A DNA stretch of 64,000 nt from Emydura subglobosa. Its lineage: Eukaryota; Chordata; Testudines; Chelidae. A program made the position numbers and the translations under genes. Positions within the stretch are counted from its first letter, which is position 1. Each line of letters opens with the position of its first letter. Below, piece by piece: positions 23,706-34,844 of the stretch. Below the pieces are notes generated by a model. The model was given only the letters and a program-made list of their open reading frames with translations, searched no databases and had not been told where the DNA came from. The stretch lies in NCBI GenBank assembly GCA_007922225.1, contig ML679995.1, positions 3,363,928 through 3,427,927 on the forward strand, given 5' to 3'.

Positions 23706-25070
23706 AGCTGCACCAGAGCAGAGGTTTGCAGGCAGATTCTAGAGCGAACCCCTTCCTGTTCGTACAGATGCTCCCGTGATGAGCTGTAGAAATATGCTTT
23801 ATTCGTAGTTTTTTATTTCCCAGTTGCCCGCTAGAAACGGACAATTTTCAGAGATGCTGCATTCGAATAAAAGCACATGTTTTCTGCAGTGGGCGTGCTG
23901 CTATCGAGGGGAGGAAAGGCACAGATCCCCACGCCCAGCTGAGCTTAATTCAACACTCTTAAATTATGCCCATCTGTGGTACCCTCCAGGGGGCTATTCC
24001 AGAAGTTGGAGCTTTATCCATGCTCCCTTACTGCCGCCCTCATTCCTACCTCTGGGGGGACAGGAGGGATCGCTCTTTTCCATGAAAAACCTTGGGTAGC
24101 TGGCTAAGCCAGCTTTGTGACTGCAGCCTTGTGTAAACAATCTCCAGTGAGGCCTGGAGGAGGCCAAGATCTACGTAATGTCACCGCACACAATGTGTAA
24201 TGTTTGTTTCTGGAGGAAATACGTGATGGTACCTCGCATTGTGAAGGTTTTATTGGCTGGAGTTAGGGATGATGAGTTATGCAGGTCATCCCACGCTCAT
24301 GTCAATTAAATCCCTCGTCATCCTGGCTTCTGTATGTGCCCCATGTGATAAAAGGAATAAGCCTCTTACAGAAACATCTTAGAGAGCCTTTAATTCTTTT
24401 ATTGGTACTATTTTTTGTATCCTTCCACCTGTGGAATCAAGCATCTCTACTACATTAAGTTCTCAGCAGGCGAGAAAAATTATAACTGATCCATTTCAGA
24501 AACCTCTAAAAATGACCTAAAATAGCTTTTCTATATATAAAAATGCCACGATTTTAATGTCCATTATCTCACGACCATCCGGGCTAGGAAAAGCTACTGT
24601 AGATCATTTTTAGTGGTTTCTCAAATGGATGGGTTATGTTTTTTTCCTTGCAGAGTGTGGACTCAAGGTACAAAGACTTTGGGGTTTTACAGATGGAGGG
24701 AGACAAAAATCTGTTAGTTGATTAATCTCTCTCTACAGGATCTTATTCTTCATTGTGTAGCATCGGATGAAATTAGTCCTTTCACACCAGCGCCACCAAC
24801 GCAGAATGGCAACATTTCACACACTCCTTGCACTGGTGTGAGTGACTACACAGAATGCAGGGCAGGGGAGAAGGCATCCCAGACGCTGTAGAATTATTTT
24901 ACAGATGACCTGTGTCATGAGCAAAATGCTGCATCTGCTATGCCGTATGGGGCAGGGATTCATTTAAGATGATCGGCACAAATGACCGTGGTTCTACCGC
25001 CTGCCAAGGATTTGTCCCATCCAAATTCATGCTGACAACATCTTTAGTTGACAGCGCGTTGTCATCTGTT
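23706..25070. other. Non-coding, AT-rich
   Basis: Mostly AT-rich sequence without coding potential. A fragment of the old GGTGTAAAT repeat family lies near 24780-24850. Long AT-rich tracts at 24380-24640 could be conserved non-coding DNA, but nothing in the sequence proves it. Confidence 0.4.
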
Positions 25071-25300
25071 GGTCGGCAGGATGGTCCAATGGATCGAGGA
25101 TCGCTGTAGGAGTGAGGAGGTCTGGTCGGCTTTGCCACTGAACTGTTCTGTGACCTTGGTCAAGTCAATTATCTGTAAAATTGGGATAATGCTCCTTTGT
25201 GTGTCTGATCCTTTTATAATGTAAGCTCTCCGGGGCAGGGTCTGCCCTGTATCAGCACTTAGCAGAGCAGGGCCTGTAAGTATTACTCTCATACAGATAA
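25071..25300 (+). repeat. MIR/CORE-SINE-like element
   Basis: The word order GTCCAATGGATCGAGG, GTCGGCTTTGCCACTGAACT, TGTGACCTTGGTCAAGTCA, TCTGTAAAATTGGGATAATG, TAAGCTCTCCGGGGCAGGG is the layout of a tRNA-derived SINE with a MIR/CORE-like body and an L2-like tail. It is diverged, and the A and B boxes of the promoter are not clearly intact. Confidence 0.6.
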
Positions 25301-25765
25301 TAGTGAATTTTGTTTATGGCAAACATTTTAAAGACAAGTATGATTTTAATGTTGTAGAGTTTTTAAACCGTGAATTCCTACCATGTTCTGGATCCTGTCA
25401 TCTGAAAATGGTGCATGTGGCAGGCCATGGTGGAGTTGGCTTTCTAGATGGCTTGGATTGTGTGTCCCTTGCAGCATGGGAGAGATGCTGCCCTCTAGAA
25501 AGAAAATCACCTGGACAGGTAACTGACGGAGAAGGAATGAGCACAGCAAGCCTTGTGATTAGTGCATCCCATGGGGAAAGTTGGGAAGGAAATGCTAAGC
25601 GGCCTGAACGCATCCCTGGAATAACGCAGATGACTCCTCGGTAGCAGGGATGAATTTGGCTCTGTATTTTCTGTGCAAACACCAGGAGCTTTTGCGACAG
25701 GACGGTTGGATAAGAACAGGGAAGGCTGAAGTGTGACACGAGGAGCAGAGACTCAGTTAAACACA
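25301..25765. other. Non-coding, nothing recognised
   Basis: Short unclassified stretch. A 113-codon + frame at 25303-25644 and an overlapping 113-codon - frame have no motif. Confidence 0.35.
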
Positions 25766-26030
25766 GACATTGACCAGGAGATCAAACCCGCAAGGGTTTC
25801 AGAGGATATGTGGGTGGCTTCGTGACTCAGAGAAGCTGGTAAACAGGCTGAAAGAGCAGGAGCTCTCTGCACAGAGGCAGTGGCTAAGGCAGCTGTATGA
25901 ATTTCTCCATCTCTTGAACAGGAAGCAAAGGCGGAGAAGTAAATATTTACTACAGATTAAGGAGGGCGGAAGAGGTCAACTCCCATATACTGAGGAGAAA
26001 GGGCACCAGAGGAGGCATGCAGGTTCACCA
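25766..26030 (+). pseudogene. Possible CR1 ORF1-like fragment
   Basis: The translated stretch has a charged, coiled-coil-like character around residues 15-65 of the 25770-26096 frame (DSEKLVNRLKEQELSAQRQ, followed by basic RKQRRRS). The word order resembles ORF1 proteins of CR1 elements, which often carry a leucine- or glutamine-rich coiled coil that binds RNA. No neighbouring CR1 sequence proves this. It could also be a chance frame. Confidence 0.35.
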
Positions 26031-27834
26031 GCCGAGCAGGTTACAGGCTTTCCTGAACCCATGGGCGGGGGGCTGCCCTGGTTAGTTGGTTTCTAGCTCC
26101 CGGCACCCCACTGGCTGCAGGAGGGAAGAGGCTGTCACCAGGAAAGAACTGGGCCTTATAACGGGAAATCAGTCAGTAGGACAGACAAGGTTGGAGGAGC
26201 TGGAAGGCAGCCAGGGATGGATTTAGTGATCATAATGTCATCAGCTACGAAACACTGAGGGGAAGGGACATGACACCAGCCATTGGATCCCAGCTTGGAG
26301 TGGATGTTTGCAGAGCTGGCTGAGATGCAGCCTGGGTCGGGGAACCCCGCGTGTAGGAGCGGGGCGGGAACGAGGCTGGGCGCCGGCCAACCTCTGCCCG
26401 AAAAGAGCCGCCGGGCTCCACGGAACCCAGCAGGGATGCGAAAAGCAGGGCACGAGACAGAGGGAAGGCGTTGGGGAAACACAGGGCAGCTGGCAAGGAG
26501 GAGGACTGGGCGAGCCAGGGCCAGATCCGTGCGTTAAAAGGGGAGAGGTTACAGAAGAAGAAAACCATTGCCGGAGACGTCTCCCCTAGTACTGAGAGCT
26601 GTGTAGAGAGGGCAGAGAAAAGGGGCTGAGGGATGAGATCCCGGCCAGACTCCAGGGGCTGTGCAGGAGAGAGGGATCCGGACACAGTGGTGTCTCGGAA
26701 CAGGGCGTTCAGCTGGGGTGGCAGCACCCGTGGGACGCCCGTCTTTGTCCAAAGACAACCAGAGCAGGAGGGATCCTCCCTAGGCTCAGTCCGTCTCCCA
26801 GCGAGCAGCTGAGCTGCGCTGATGTCCCCGCGGTTGTCAGGAGGGTCCGGATACCTGCGGGGTTAGGGGCACGAAGGCCACACCTCAAAGGGCAAATTCA
26901 CCCCTTGGCCGAGGGTCCAACGCCAGGCCAAGGCACCGCGTAAGTAAGCGGGAGTAAATAAGTGTAGGGTATGGGTGGTTGTAGCTGATATTCATGAGGG
27001 AAGGGCAGGAACAAACCTAGCCCCCCTCCAGAAAGCGTTGTGGGGAGCTGAGGGGCTCACAGTTGTCCCTTTTCTCTACGAGGGGTTAGAACAACACCCC
27101 GAGCCCTGAACTTTGCAGGCAGACGGGTGGGGGTGGGGGCGGAGATTTTGTTCTGGTGTCCAGAGCTTCTCCCTGGCACTTTCCGCAGCGCCGCTGTCAT
27201 GGCTGGGCTAAGAGAACATGCTGAGAAGGTGGCAGCGGGGCAGATGGGGGCGTGTGGCAGCGGGGTGGTCTGGGAATGGGGCGTGCGCCGCTCCTGTTCT
27301 GTCTGTTCCCGTCATTCCCACTCCTGCTGGCTGGGACCTGGGAAACATTTCCTCAGACTCTCCCCTCTGCTTTGCACTCTGACGTCGTCCTGACAGCAGC
27401 TCCCCAAGCGACCCGAGGGGCCGGCGGTTCTGCTTCCGGGGGAGCAGCCCAAGGATCAGCAGAGCCTCGGTGCAGAGAGTCTGCAGCGTTCCCTTGATGG
27501 CTTTGTTTCCCCTCCTGCCTTTGTCTCTCCGGCGGCCTGGCAGCCTGGCCCGTCTCCAGCGACAGCATCAAGGAGCCCCGTATCGATCCCGGCGTGCTGC
27601 TTTATTTTCTCTCTTTAAGAGCATGGGCTGGGCCGGTGAGCTCTGCCTGCTCGAGGCGAGGGGGCTAGACGGGATTTTGTAGGGGGCACTGCACAGCCCT
27701 GGGGGCCCTTGACAGCCCCACCTCGCCCTCCGGAAGGGGGGCTGGAGACTACAGGAGAGGCAGCGCGGGAGCTCAGAACCGCTCAGTGCTGTCAATGGAA
27801 ACTTCTCCACCTGGTGTGGGGGGCCTGGACATAG
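26031..27834. other. Non-coding, GC-rich
   Basis: GC-rich sequence with many short overlapping frames on both strands, up to 160 codons at 26245-26727 (-). No domain, splice-bounded exon or repeat family was recognised. Confidence 0.4.
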
Positions 27835-28340
27835 CAACTGACGCACCGCCACGGACCGGCGCTCCACCTGGCCCGGTATCCCTCCTCCGGACGCACCGCC
27901 ACGGACCCACGCACCGCCTGGCCCGGTATCCCTCCTCCGGACACACCGCCACGGACCGTCGCACCGCCTGGCCCGGTATCCCTTCTCCGGACGCACCACC
28001 ACAGACCTACTGCGCCACCTGGCCTGGTATCCCTTCTCCTGGCATTCTGCCATGGACCTGGCGCATCACCTGGTGCATTATCCCTCCTCCGAGCACTTTG
28101 CCACGTACCGGCGCTCCGCTTGGCATGGTATCCTTCCTCCAAGCGCTCTTCCACGGACCAGTGTGCCACATGGTGCAGTATCTCTCCTCCGGGTGCACCA
28201 CCACAAACTGACACTCCACCTGGCCCAGTTTCCCTCCTGCCGCACCACCACAGACCAATGCACTGCCTACTCTGATCTCCCTCCTCCTGGCATGCCACCA
28301 TGGACCGGTGCTCCATCTAGTCCAGTATCCTGTTCTTCAA
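27835..28340. repeat. 50-bp minisatellite, about 10 copies
   Basis: Tandem units start at 27841, 27891, 27941, 27991, 28043, 28093, 28143, 28193, 28242 and 28291. Unit lengths run 50, 50, 50, 52, 50, 50, 50, 49, 49, 49. The conserved core reads CACCGCCACGGACC, then GCCTGGCCCGGTATC, then CCTCCTCCGG. The first three copies are nearly identical, and later ones diverge progressively. Frames on both strands stay open through it because 50 is not a multiple of 3 and the unit is stop-poor, so these frames are not genes. Confidence 0.97.
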
Positions 28341-28554
28341 TAATGTTGGATGCTTTAGAGGAAGGCATGACCCCTCTGCCCGCCCCAAACAGACACACAC
28401 CGCACCTCACTGTCCTTGGTTACACCACAGGGAGGATCTATCTCTGATCACAGCCTAGCCTGACACAGGCAGGTCGATCGCCCTTCTAATTTTATCCTCG
28501 CTGGCATCTCTGCCGAAGCTCATTTTAATTCACAAACGTGTCAAATGATGCCTC
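28341..28554. other. Non-coding spacer
   Basis: Unclassified sequence between the minisatellite and a CR1 fragment. Confidence 0.4.
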
Positions 28555-28655
28555 TCTGGAATCTCCCTAAACACTTGGGCCTCAGTCGTTTCCAGTGGCA
28601 GCAAGTTCCGCAGGTTGATGTTCTCTTGTGTGAGGGAATCTACCATGGATGGATT
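28555..28655 (-). mobile_element. Small CR1 fragment
   Basis: TTTCCAGTGGCAGCAAGTTCC, CGCAGGTTGATGTTC and TTGTGTGAGGG match the reverse-oriented 3' coding end of the CR1 subfamily seen at 2940-3385 (GCGAGTTCCACAGGTTGAC). It is diverged, with limits approximate. Confidence 0.6.
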
Positions 28656-28664
28656 GTGAACTGT

Positions 28665-28787
28665 TAGGGTGACCAGATGTTCTGATTTTATAGGGACAGG
28701 CCTGATATTTGGGGCTTTGTCTTATGCAGTCGCCTCTTATCCTCCACTCCCTGTCCTGATTTTTCACACTTGCTGTCTGGTTACCCT
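28665..28787. mobile_element. Short hAT-like MITE, copy 2
   Basis: This second copy of the element at 11571-11694 matches across its full length with scattered substitutions. Inverted ends are TAGGGTGACCAGA and TCTGGTTACCCT. No clear target duplication is left. Copies 17 kb apart imply transposition rather than local duplication. Confidence 0.75.
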
Positions 28788-28819
28788 GCCTCTGCGCTCT
28801 GCTTCTTGCCTTACTTATA

Positions 28820-29030
28820 ATAATATAACACTTTTCATCCAACGTTTTTTACAAAGGAGGCCGCTATTACTATCACCATCCCCATTTTACAGATGGGAAG
28901 AACTGAGGCACAAGGAGCTGAAGCAATTTGCCCAGGTCACCCAGCAGAACAGTGGCAGAGCCATGCATAGAACCCAGGTCTCCCGAATCCCAGTCCAGAC
29001 CTAGCCCCGTGGTCACACTGCCTTCTTAAA
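28820..29030 (-). repeat. MIR/CORE-SINE-like element
   Basis: In reverse orientation it shows CCCCATTTTACAGATGGG, AACTGAGGCACAAGGAGCTG, TTTGCCCAGGTCACCCAGC and AGAACCCAGGTCTCCCGAAT, the word order of an inverted MIR-type SINE. It is among the best preserved SINEs here. Confidence 0.65.
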
Positions 29031-29479
29031 CGAGAGCTTTCTGGGTCAGGCAGGAGTTCAAAGACAGGCTGCTCTATGTACCATTCAGGCCAATGTACAC
29101 TTTGCTTCCTTCTCAGATCTCAGAAAAGGAAGTACATCTGCATTTCATATGGAAATGTCCCTTTGGTTGCAAAGATGGGTTACCGGCCTTGTTTCATTGT
29201 CTTTGACTTGAGGTTTTTTTGCTCACTCAGCTTGCCAAAAATACCACCTGCTGCCCAGCGCAGAGGATGCTCCAAAAGTTTGTTGCTCCTCTCCTAGCTT
29301 AAAAACCAAAAAGAAAGTCTTATCAGCTGTATTAAGGTATTAGCATTAATTCAGCCATGGCATTCTCTGCTGTGAGCAGATCTGCAGCAAAAGTTACATG
29401 GGCTATCATTTCCCCAACTTAACACTTGGCTCTGTTTTTATTTCCCACGTCGCAGAACTCCCAAGGCCATGACAGGTGA
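29031..29479. other. Non-coding, nothing recognised
   Basis: Unclassified, moderately AT-rich sequence with no exon or repeat recognised. Confidence 0.4.
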
Positions 29480-29890
29480 TAGATCTATGCCAGCAAATTT
29501 AAAACTGACGGAAGGAAGTGATTTGCCGTACAACACACCATTAGCCTATGGAACTCATTGCCACAGTATCTCACCGAAGCCAAGAGCTGAGCAGAATTCA
29601 GAGATGGACGGGGCATGCGTAAAAAAAAGATAGCCGGATTGCGATAGTAATGATTTTGTTAAAAATGAACAAACGTTTTGAACACGCAACATAACCCTTC
29701 CCGCTTCAGGGCATGAGCCGACCTCTAAATTATGGGAGTTTAGAAGGAAATGCCCCTCTGGCAGGTCATTCCCTAGTGCCAGGCAGGGCTTTACCACCCT
29801 CCTTTGAAGCAGATGGTACTGAATACTGTTGGTAGCAAGACACTGAACTAAATGAACCTGAAATCTAATATAGTCTGGCAATAACTGTCC
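29480..29890 (+). mobile_element. Old CR1-like fragments
   Basis: The part at 29510-29610 (CCATTAGCCTATGGAACTCA, TTGCCACAGTATCTC, AATTCAGAGATGGACGG) resembles a forward CR1 3' region. The following 29690-29880 has the tone of a CR1 3' UTR (CTGGCAGGTCATTCCC). Both parts are degraded, and their unity as one element is uncertain. Confidence 0.45.
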
Positions 29891-30900
29891 ATCTGTGTAA
29901 CCAACCAACCCTATGCACATCTCTCTGTCTCTCTCTATCCATCCCCCGTACACATCTATCTCTCTAGCCTTCCTTCCTTCTCTGCACGCTGGGCTCATGC
30001 TCCTGTACCCCAGCGGGCAGAGAGAGGGGGACTTTCCAGGGGGTTGATATGAAAACAATCCTTCTGAAGCTCCCGAGGGATAATGCAGCAGCGAGGCGGT
30101 TCACACACCCTCCCTTCTCGTTGAAAAGCAGAACTAAACTTCGAAACCCCGCCGGTGCAACTCCGGCCGTCTTCAGGGCATGGGGGAATTAGCGAAGATC
30201 GCTGATAGCTGGATCCAATTTACAAGGCGTCCGGCAGGGACAAAGGAGATGAATAATCTTCAATTGGGCTAATTAAAGACTAGTTAGAGATTAATTAAAG
30301 CTATTTTGCAGGCGAGGCAGCCTTCCGGGATGGGGCAGGTAGCGTGCGGGCCTCTCCGTTAGGCTGAGGTGAGCCGAGGATTAGTGCTTGGCAAAGGATC
30401 GCTCTGTGTTTGTTTCCGCCAGGGAGGCAGCAGGCAGGCTCCCAAGTGCCCGGCACGTTTCTGGAGCTGTGTCCTGCGTACCCTTGCTGCAGGGGGCAAT
30501 GCCAGGTGAGGCCCCTGATACCCCAAACATCTGCACTCTGCACTCGTCATGTTGTCCCCCCGCCAGCCCCTTAATACAGCCCGTCTCCCTCACCGCACCT
30601 CCCCACTGCAGCAGGCGCTGCCAGCCCCCCCGGTTCCCCACTCTGTTTTAGCACCCTGCCTGTTTGATTTTTATCCTGCCGGTGGCACCCCAGGACCAGT
30701 GTTACGATGAACTACTACCACCGTGTGGCAGCTTTGAGGTACAGCAGGCTGGTCCTTAGCCCCCCGCTCGCCCCCTCTTCCTTAAGCCCTTCATCAGGTG
30801 CGCACTTAGGGGGCCACCTGTTTTTAGCCTGTTTAGGTTGTTTCCAGCCCTGGTGGGATTCGAAGACAGATGGCATACGACCAGAGAGCCATCTGGGTGC
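29891..30900. other. Non-coding, with pyrimidine tract and TAATTAAAG pair
   Basis: It holds a TC-rich tract near 29915-29975 and the homeodomain-type pair at 30270-30300. No exon was recognised. Confidence 0.4.
30270..30300. promoter_or_regulatory. Paired TAATTAAAG motifs, 22 bp apart
   Basis: TAATTAAAG occurs at 30270-30278 and again at 30292-30300. A 22-bp offset is about two helical turns, placing both sites on the same DNA face. TAATTA is the core recognised by many homeodomain proteins. The surroundings are AT-rich and free of recognised repeats. Enhancer function is inferred only. Confidence 0.25.
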
Positions 30901-30909
30901 TGCTGCGCT

Positions 30910-31097
30910 TCTTCTATGGGCACTGGAATGGGTTACCTAGGGAGGTGGTGGAATCTCCATCTTGAGAGGTTTTTAAGCTGAGGCTTGACAAAGCCCTGGC
31001 TGGGATGATATAGCTGAGGTTAGTCCTGCTTTGAGCAGGGGGCTGGACTAGATACCTCCTGAGGTCCCTTCTAACTCTAATCTTCTATGATTCTACC
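30910..31097 (+). mobile_element. CR1 3' end
   Basis: Forward CR1 3' region: TGGAATGGGTTACCTAGGG, GGTGGTGGAATCTCCATC, AGTCCTGCTTTGAGCAGGG and terminal TCTTCTATGATTCTAC. It belongs to the same subfamily as the copies at 1520 and 21126. Confidence 0.92.
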
Positions 31098-31877
31098 TCC
31101 ATGCAGCAGTGAAGGGGTTAAGGGTCTGACAGGAGAGGTGGGGAATTTGGCACCGTCTCCGGCCTTGCGATTATCTGAACGGTTTTTCTGCAATGGGGCT
31201 GCTTGAATGATTTAACCGTGAGGCTCCTTGCCTGGGCTCTGGCCTTCGTCTGTTGTCTGGAGGCTGAAATAGCCATTAGGAGCGATGCATGCCGTATCCC
31301 GCAGCAGGCTTCTCTTTCTCGCTGAGGCTCAGCTCTCAGAGGGGTCCATGCCATGCTCAGGGGCTGCTTTCTCCCAGCAGACACAGTGCCCCAAAGACCA
31401 CGGGCTCAGGACAGCAAGTAGGGAAACCTGGCTCAGCTCGTGCCCTCAGGCAAGACCCTGCACCTCCCTGTACCTCAGTTTCCCCCCCCTCTTTAGTGGG
31501 AAGCAGCTACATAGGAGGGCAAATTCTCCTTCTTCTCCCTGGGATAATTTCAGTGTCATCCACCGCAGCTCTGGTTTGTAATGCAGACTCCCAGCCTGGG
31601 GCGTCTGGAATGCCACCCAGCAGTCACTGGAGTCTCATGTGGGTCTCTTTCCCTCGGAGCTTTTTCTGTAAGCCAGGCTCGGCGCCGGGAACGATTTGCT
31701 CATAGCAGGGGAGGGTCTCTCTCTTCGTTTTGCCCTCTGGAAAGCAAGAGCCATTCGCAGCTTGTTGACTCGGCTCAGTGACGTACCTGGAGCCCAAAGG
31801 TTCTCCTGGCTTATAATGGTTATTTATTATCCATGTAAAGCTTTAAATGTGTGTGGACACAAAACCTGGTGCTGCCA
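31098..31877. other. Non-coding, nothing recognised
   Basis: Unclassified sequence. A 138-codon + frame at 31289-31705 shows no motif. Confidence 0.4.
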
Positions 31878-31958
31878 TGCTGGTGATATCATATGTCATG
31901 CTGGTGACGTCATATGCGATGCTGATGATGTCATATGCAGTGCTGGTGATGTCATGAA
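31878..31958. repeat. 21-bp tandem repeat with CRE-like sites
   Basis: Four units start at 31878, 31899, 31920 and 31941. The shared part is TGCTGGTGATGTCATATG. The unit at 31899 contains the exact palindrome TGACGTCA (31905-31912), the consensus CRE bound by CREB/ATF proteins. The others have TGATATCA or TGATGTCA at the same place. Because 21 is a multiple of 3, a repeated peptide reads through one frame, but there is no sign that it is a gene. Confidence 0.9.
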
Positions 31959-32985
31959 GCTCTGCCATGTTGCGGGCTGTGTGCATGGATAGGCCTGGGA
32001 GGTATGAGCTGCTCTAGCCACGTTCATCACCTGCCTTGGCATCCCACCCGAGTCAGGCTACCATACTGCGCTGCCAGCCAGGCAAAGCGAAGGGGTGTCG
32101 GCTTCCATGTGAATTCAGGGCCCCAGTCACACCCTGCAGACGCCACTGCGCAAGGCACGGTGCAGACGCCCGGGAATCGGGCATCCCAGGATGGGGGGTG
32201 ACCCTGAAGGGAGATGGGTCTGGCCAGATTTCCCTATGGGTGAGACCAAATCAACACCCACAACCTCCTCCTGTCTGTCGGTCTGTCCAGCCCCATCCCC
32301 AAACGCTTCCTGAATATTTTCAGATATCAGCAAGGATAGCACGTGCCCCTCCTCCCTCCCCAGCTTGTGCATGGTACAGAGCGTGATTCGCACAGGGGGC
32401 TCTGTGCCTGTGTTGGTGCACTGACGTCGGGGTGAGTGTGTGATGATATTGTAGAGCGGAAGGGCTCGGAAGCAATGCAGTTTGCGTGGAGTTCTGTGCC
32501 CCGGGGTCTCCTATCCCTAGTGGGGTGAGTCCCAGAGCAGAGGCCTGGCTCCTGACTCCATGCTCAGAAGCGTTTCCCTGTTGCTTGACAGTTTCCATTG
32601 TCGCAGTGGAATGGAGCTGCCGGGGGAGGTCGTGATCGTCATGGGCCCGGCGTCTCTCCCGTTGCTGTGGCCAGTCCCACGGAGGGTTCTGGACCTCGGG
32701 ACAGAGACCTGGAACTGGACTCTGTACCCAAGGGGTGGCCAGAACAGAGCAGAGCGGATCATTCCTGAGAGCCCAGTGCTGACGTGCAGGGGGGGATCTA
32801 ACTCCAGCCAGCGGTTACTTGGGAGCGAAGGCCTGTCGGTCGATTGGGGTTGAGCGGAGGTCGTGTTGGCTGCTCCTTCTTTGCGTATGGAAGAGAGTCT
32901 TTTCTCCGAGAGGGCGAGGAATTCTTTCTTGTCATGCTCAGGGATATGAGCAGGCCTGGCGAGATGAAAAGCCAGGGCTGCGGCA
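31959..32985. other. Non-coding, nothing recognised
   Basis: Unclassified sequence with short overlapping frames. No exon or clear repeat was recognised. Confidence 0.4.
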
Positions 32986-33115
32986 TGTCAGAGACCTTCC
33001 TGACAGCGAGCTGTACTCAATTGTGGAGTTGTTCCCAAGGGAAGAGGTGGGAGCCCTGGGCTTGGATCTTTTAAAGGTCAACTCGACAAAGCACTAGAAA
33101 ATCTCTGTCTATTTC
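32986..33115 (+). mobile_element. Degraded CR1-like 3' region
   Basis: GTTGTTCCCAAGGGAAGAGG, GGATCTTTTAAAGGTCAAC and CGACAAAGCACTAGAAAATC follow the order of a forward CR1 end, in which the bordering copies have TTTTTAAGCTGAGGCTTGAC. Identity is tentative. Confidence 0.4.
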
Positions 33116-33214
33116 TATTCCTATGGGGACAAGTTATATAGTGAAGTGAACCCTGCATGCAAAGACCTGAGCTGCCTAGACCGACGTAGGCAAGTGCTTA
33201 GAGCCCGGTGACGT

Positions 33215-33300
33215 GCTAAGATACAGATTCCGAGGTTTTTAGGGCCAGAAAGGACCAATATGCTGACCTAGTCTGACCGTTTATTATCAGCAAGACAAAG
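33215..33300 (-). mobile_element. CR1 3' terminus fragment
   Basis: GTTTTTAGGGCCAGAAAGGA, CCAATATGCTGACCTAGTC and TGACCGTTTATTATCAG match the start of the CR1 subfamily at 34845 (GGTCAGAAGGGACCAATAGG). Confidence 0.6.
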
Positions 33301-34844
33301 TGGGTGAGGGGATATCTTTCACTGGCCCAACTTCGGCAGTAAAAGATACGGCCTCCCCCACCGTGTCTCTCTAGTATCCTGGGACCGACACAACTTTTGT
33401 TATTTGTGGTATCATAGTCATGGGCCAGGCCCCCATTGTGCTGGAGATGGGTGGACTACGGGGTCGTAGATCTTTCCCATCTGAAACTTCCTTCGTCCTC
33501 TGAAGAAGCCAGGATCGAGCCACAGGTTTTACAGCAGTTCTCCTGGCCCAGCACGCACACGAGTTCCTCTCTCACCTTTCCCTGATTTTTCTCTCCTCTC
33601 TGCCATCCTTGGGGAAATGATTCCACTGACCAAATCGTTAATGTTGACCAATCCCGATGGGTAGCTTGCATTTCCCTCTGTCTTGGCCTGTTTATCCTAC
33701 CCCTCTTGGTAACTACAGACCATCAAGTTTTCCCCTCTTTTCTAAGCTGCGTGTCCCCAGCTCTTCCCTCTCTTTTTATAGGACATGCTCCCGGAACCGT
33801 CAGGTACTTTCATTGCCTCCTTCGGGCTCTCTCTGGTTTGCAGATCTCTCTGTGTTGTGAGGCAGATGGGACACCATGTCCTCTGAGTCGGGCCAGGGCA
33901 CGTTGTCCAGACAGGACAGTCCTTGTACAATCCCATAAGCACAACGGGGTCTTAACGCAAGTGACAGCTGCCCCGAGCACAGACAGGTGCAGACGCTGTC
34001 CGCGAGAGCTAATAGCTGCACACCTGGTGCTGTATTTGGCACCACCTGCAGGTGTGTGAGGTGTGGAGCTGGGAAGATGAGGTCCCTGCCCCAGAGCGCT
34101 TGCAATCTACTTTCAGACATGATACACCAAGAGGGAGGTGGAGATGGGCAGAAGGCCGAGCTGGGGCAAGCCTTTGCTGCGTAACTGCTCCAGATCTCCA
34201 GCCTTCCCAAGTGAGATAATGACCAGCGGGTGTCAGCTTGATTGACCCATGCCAGCCGTAGAGGGCAGGAGACGCGCACACACGGGCATGCACACTCGAA
34301 CTGTGCCGTGCTCCTCACCACATGTCCAATTTCAGAGCAGTGCCTACCTCCTGCGTCTCCCCAGGTGGTGGCACCAGCCTATTACCTGCGGACAGTGAGT
34401 CATTGGGTGCAATGTTCCCTGCTTCTGCACCCTATGGGTGCCAGCAGGTCGCTGTGGTTCAACTCCAAAACAGGGCAATGACATTTGAGTTCCGGCTGTT
34501 TCCCTCCCTCTCTACACACACGCAGCCTTTGTAGAACACTGCATCCATCGCGTGCGGGTAGCTCAGACCCGAGGGCTGTCCCTGTTCTCAAAGCTGACAC
34601 CTCCCAGAGGCAGGAGGAAGAAGTCCCACCCCGGCCGGCATTGCGGAGCGACGTTCTCCGGCCTGCCTTGGGCAGGACGATCGCACTGGCCCCTTTTGAC
34701 ATCTCTGAATCTCTTCGGTGTCGCTGGATTGTGTCACCCGCTGTTATGCCCAGTCCATGAGAATAACGTGCAACTGAGACAAGCCGGAGTGTGCTACCTA
34801 CCTGTGTGTTTTACCTCCCAGGGGGTGGACAGGAGACCTAGTAT
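33301..34844. other. Non-coding, with old L2-like scraps
   Basis: GGTCCCTGCCCCAGAGCGCT and TGCAATCTACTTTCAGAC (34075-34125) and GGCCCCCATTGTGCTGG (33425-33445) resemble words from an old L2-like repeat tail. Nothing coding was recognised. Confidence 0.35.

Noticed and set aside
27786..28316. Frames of 131-174 codons on both strands
   Set aside because: They lie in the 50-bp minisatellite. Stop-poor repeats keep frames open without coding.
31696..31992. Frame with repeated His-Ala-Gly-Asp-Val-Ile peptide
   Set aside because: It is produced by a 21-bp tandem repeat of only four units; nothing else suggests a protein.
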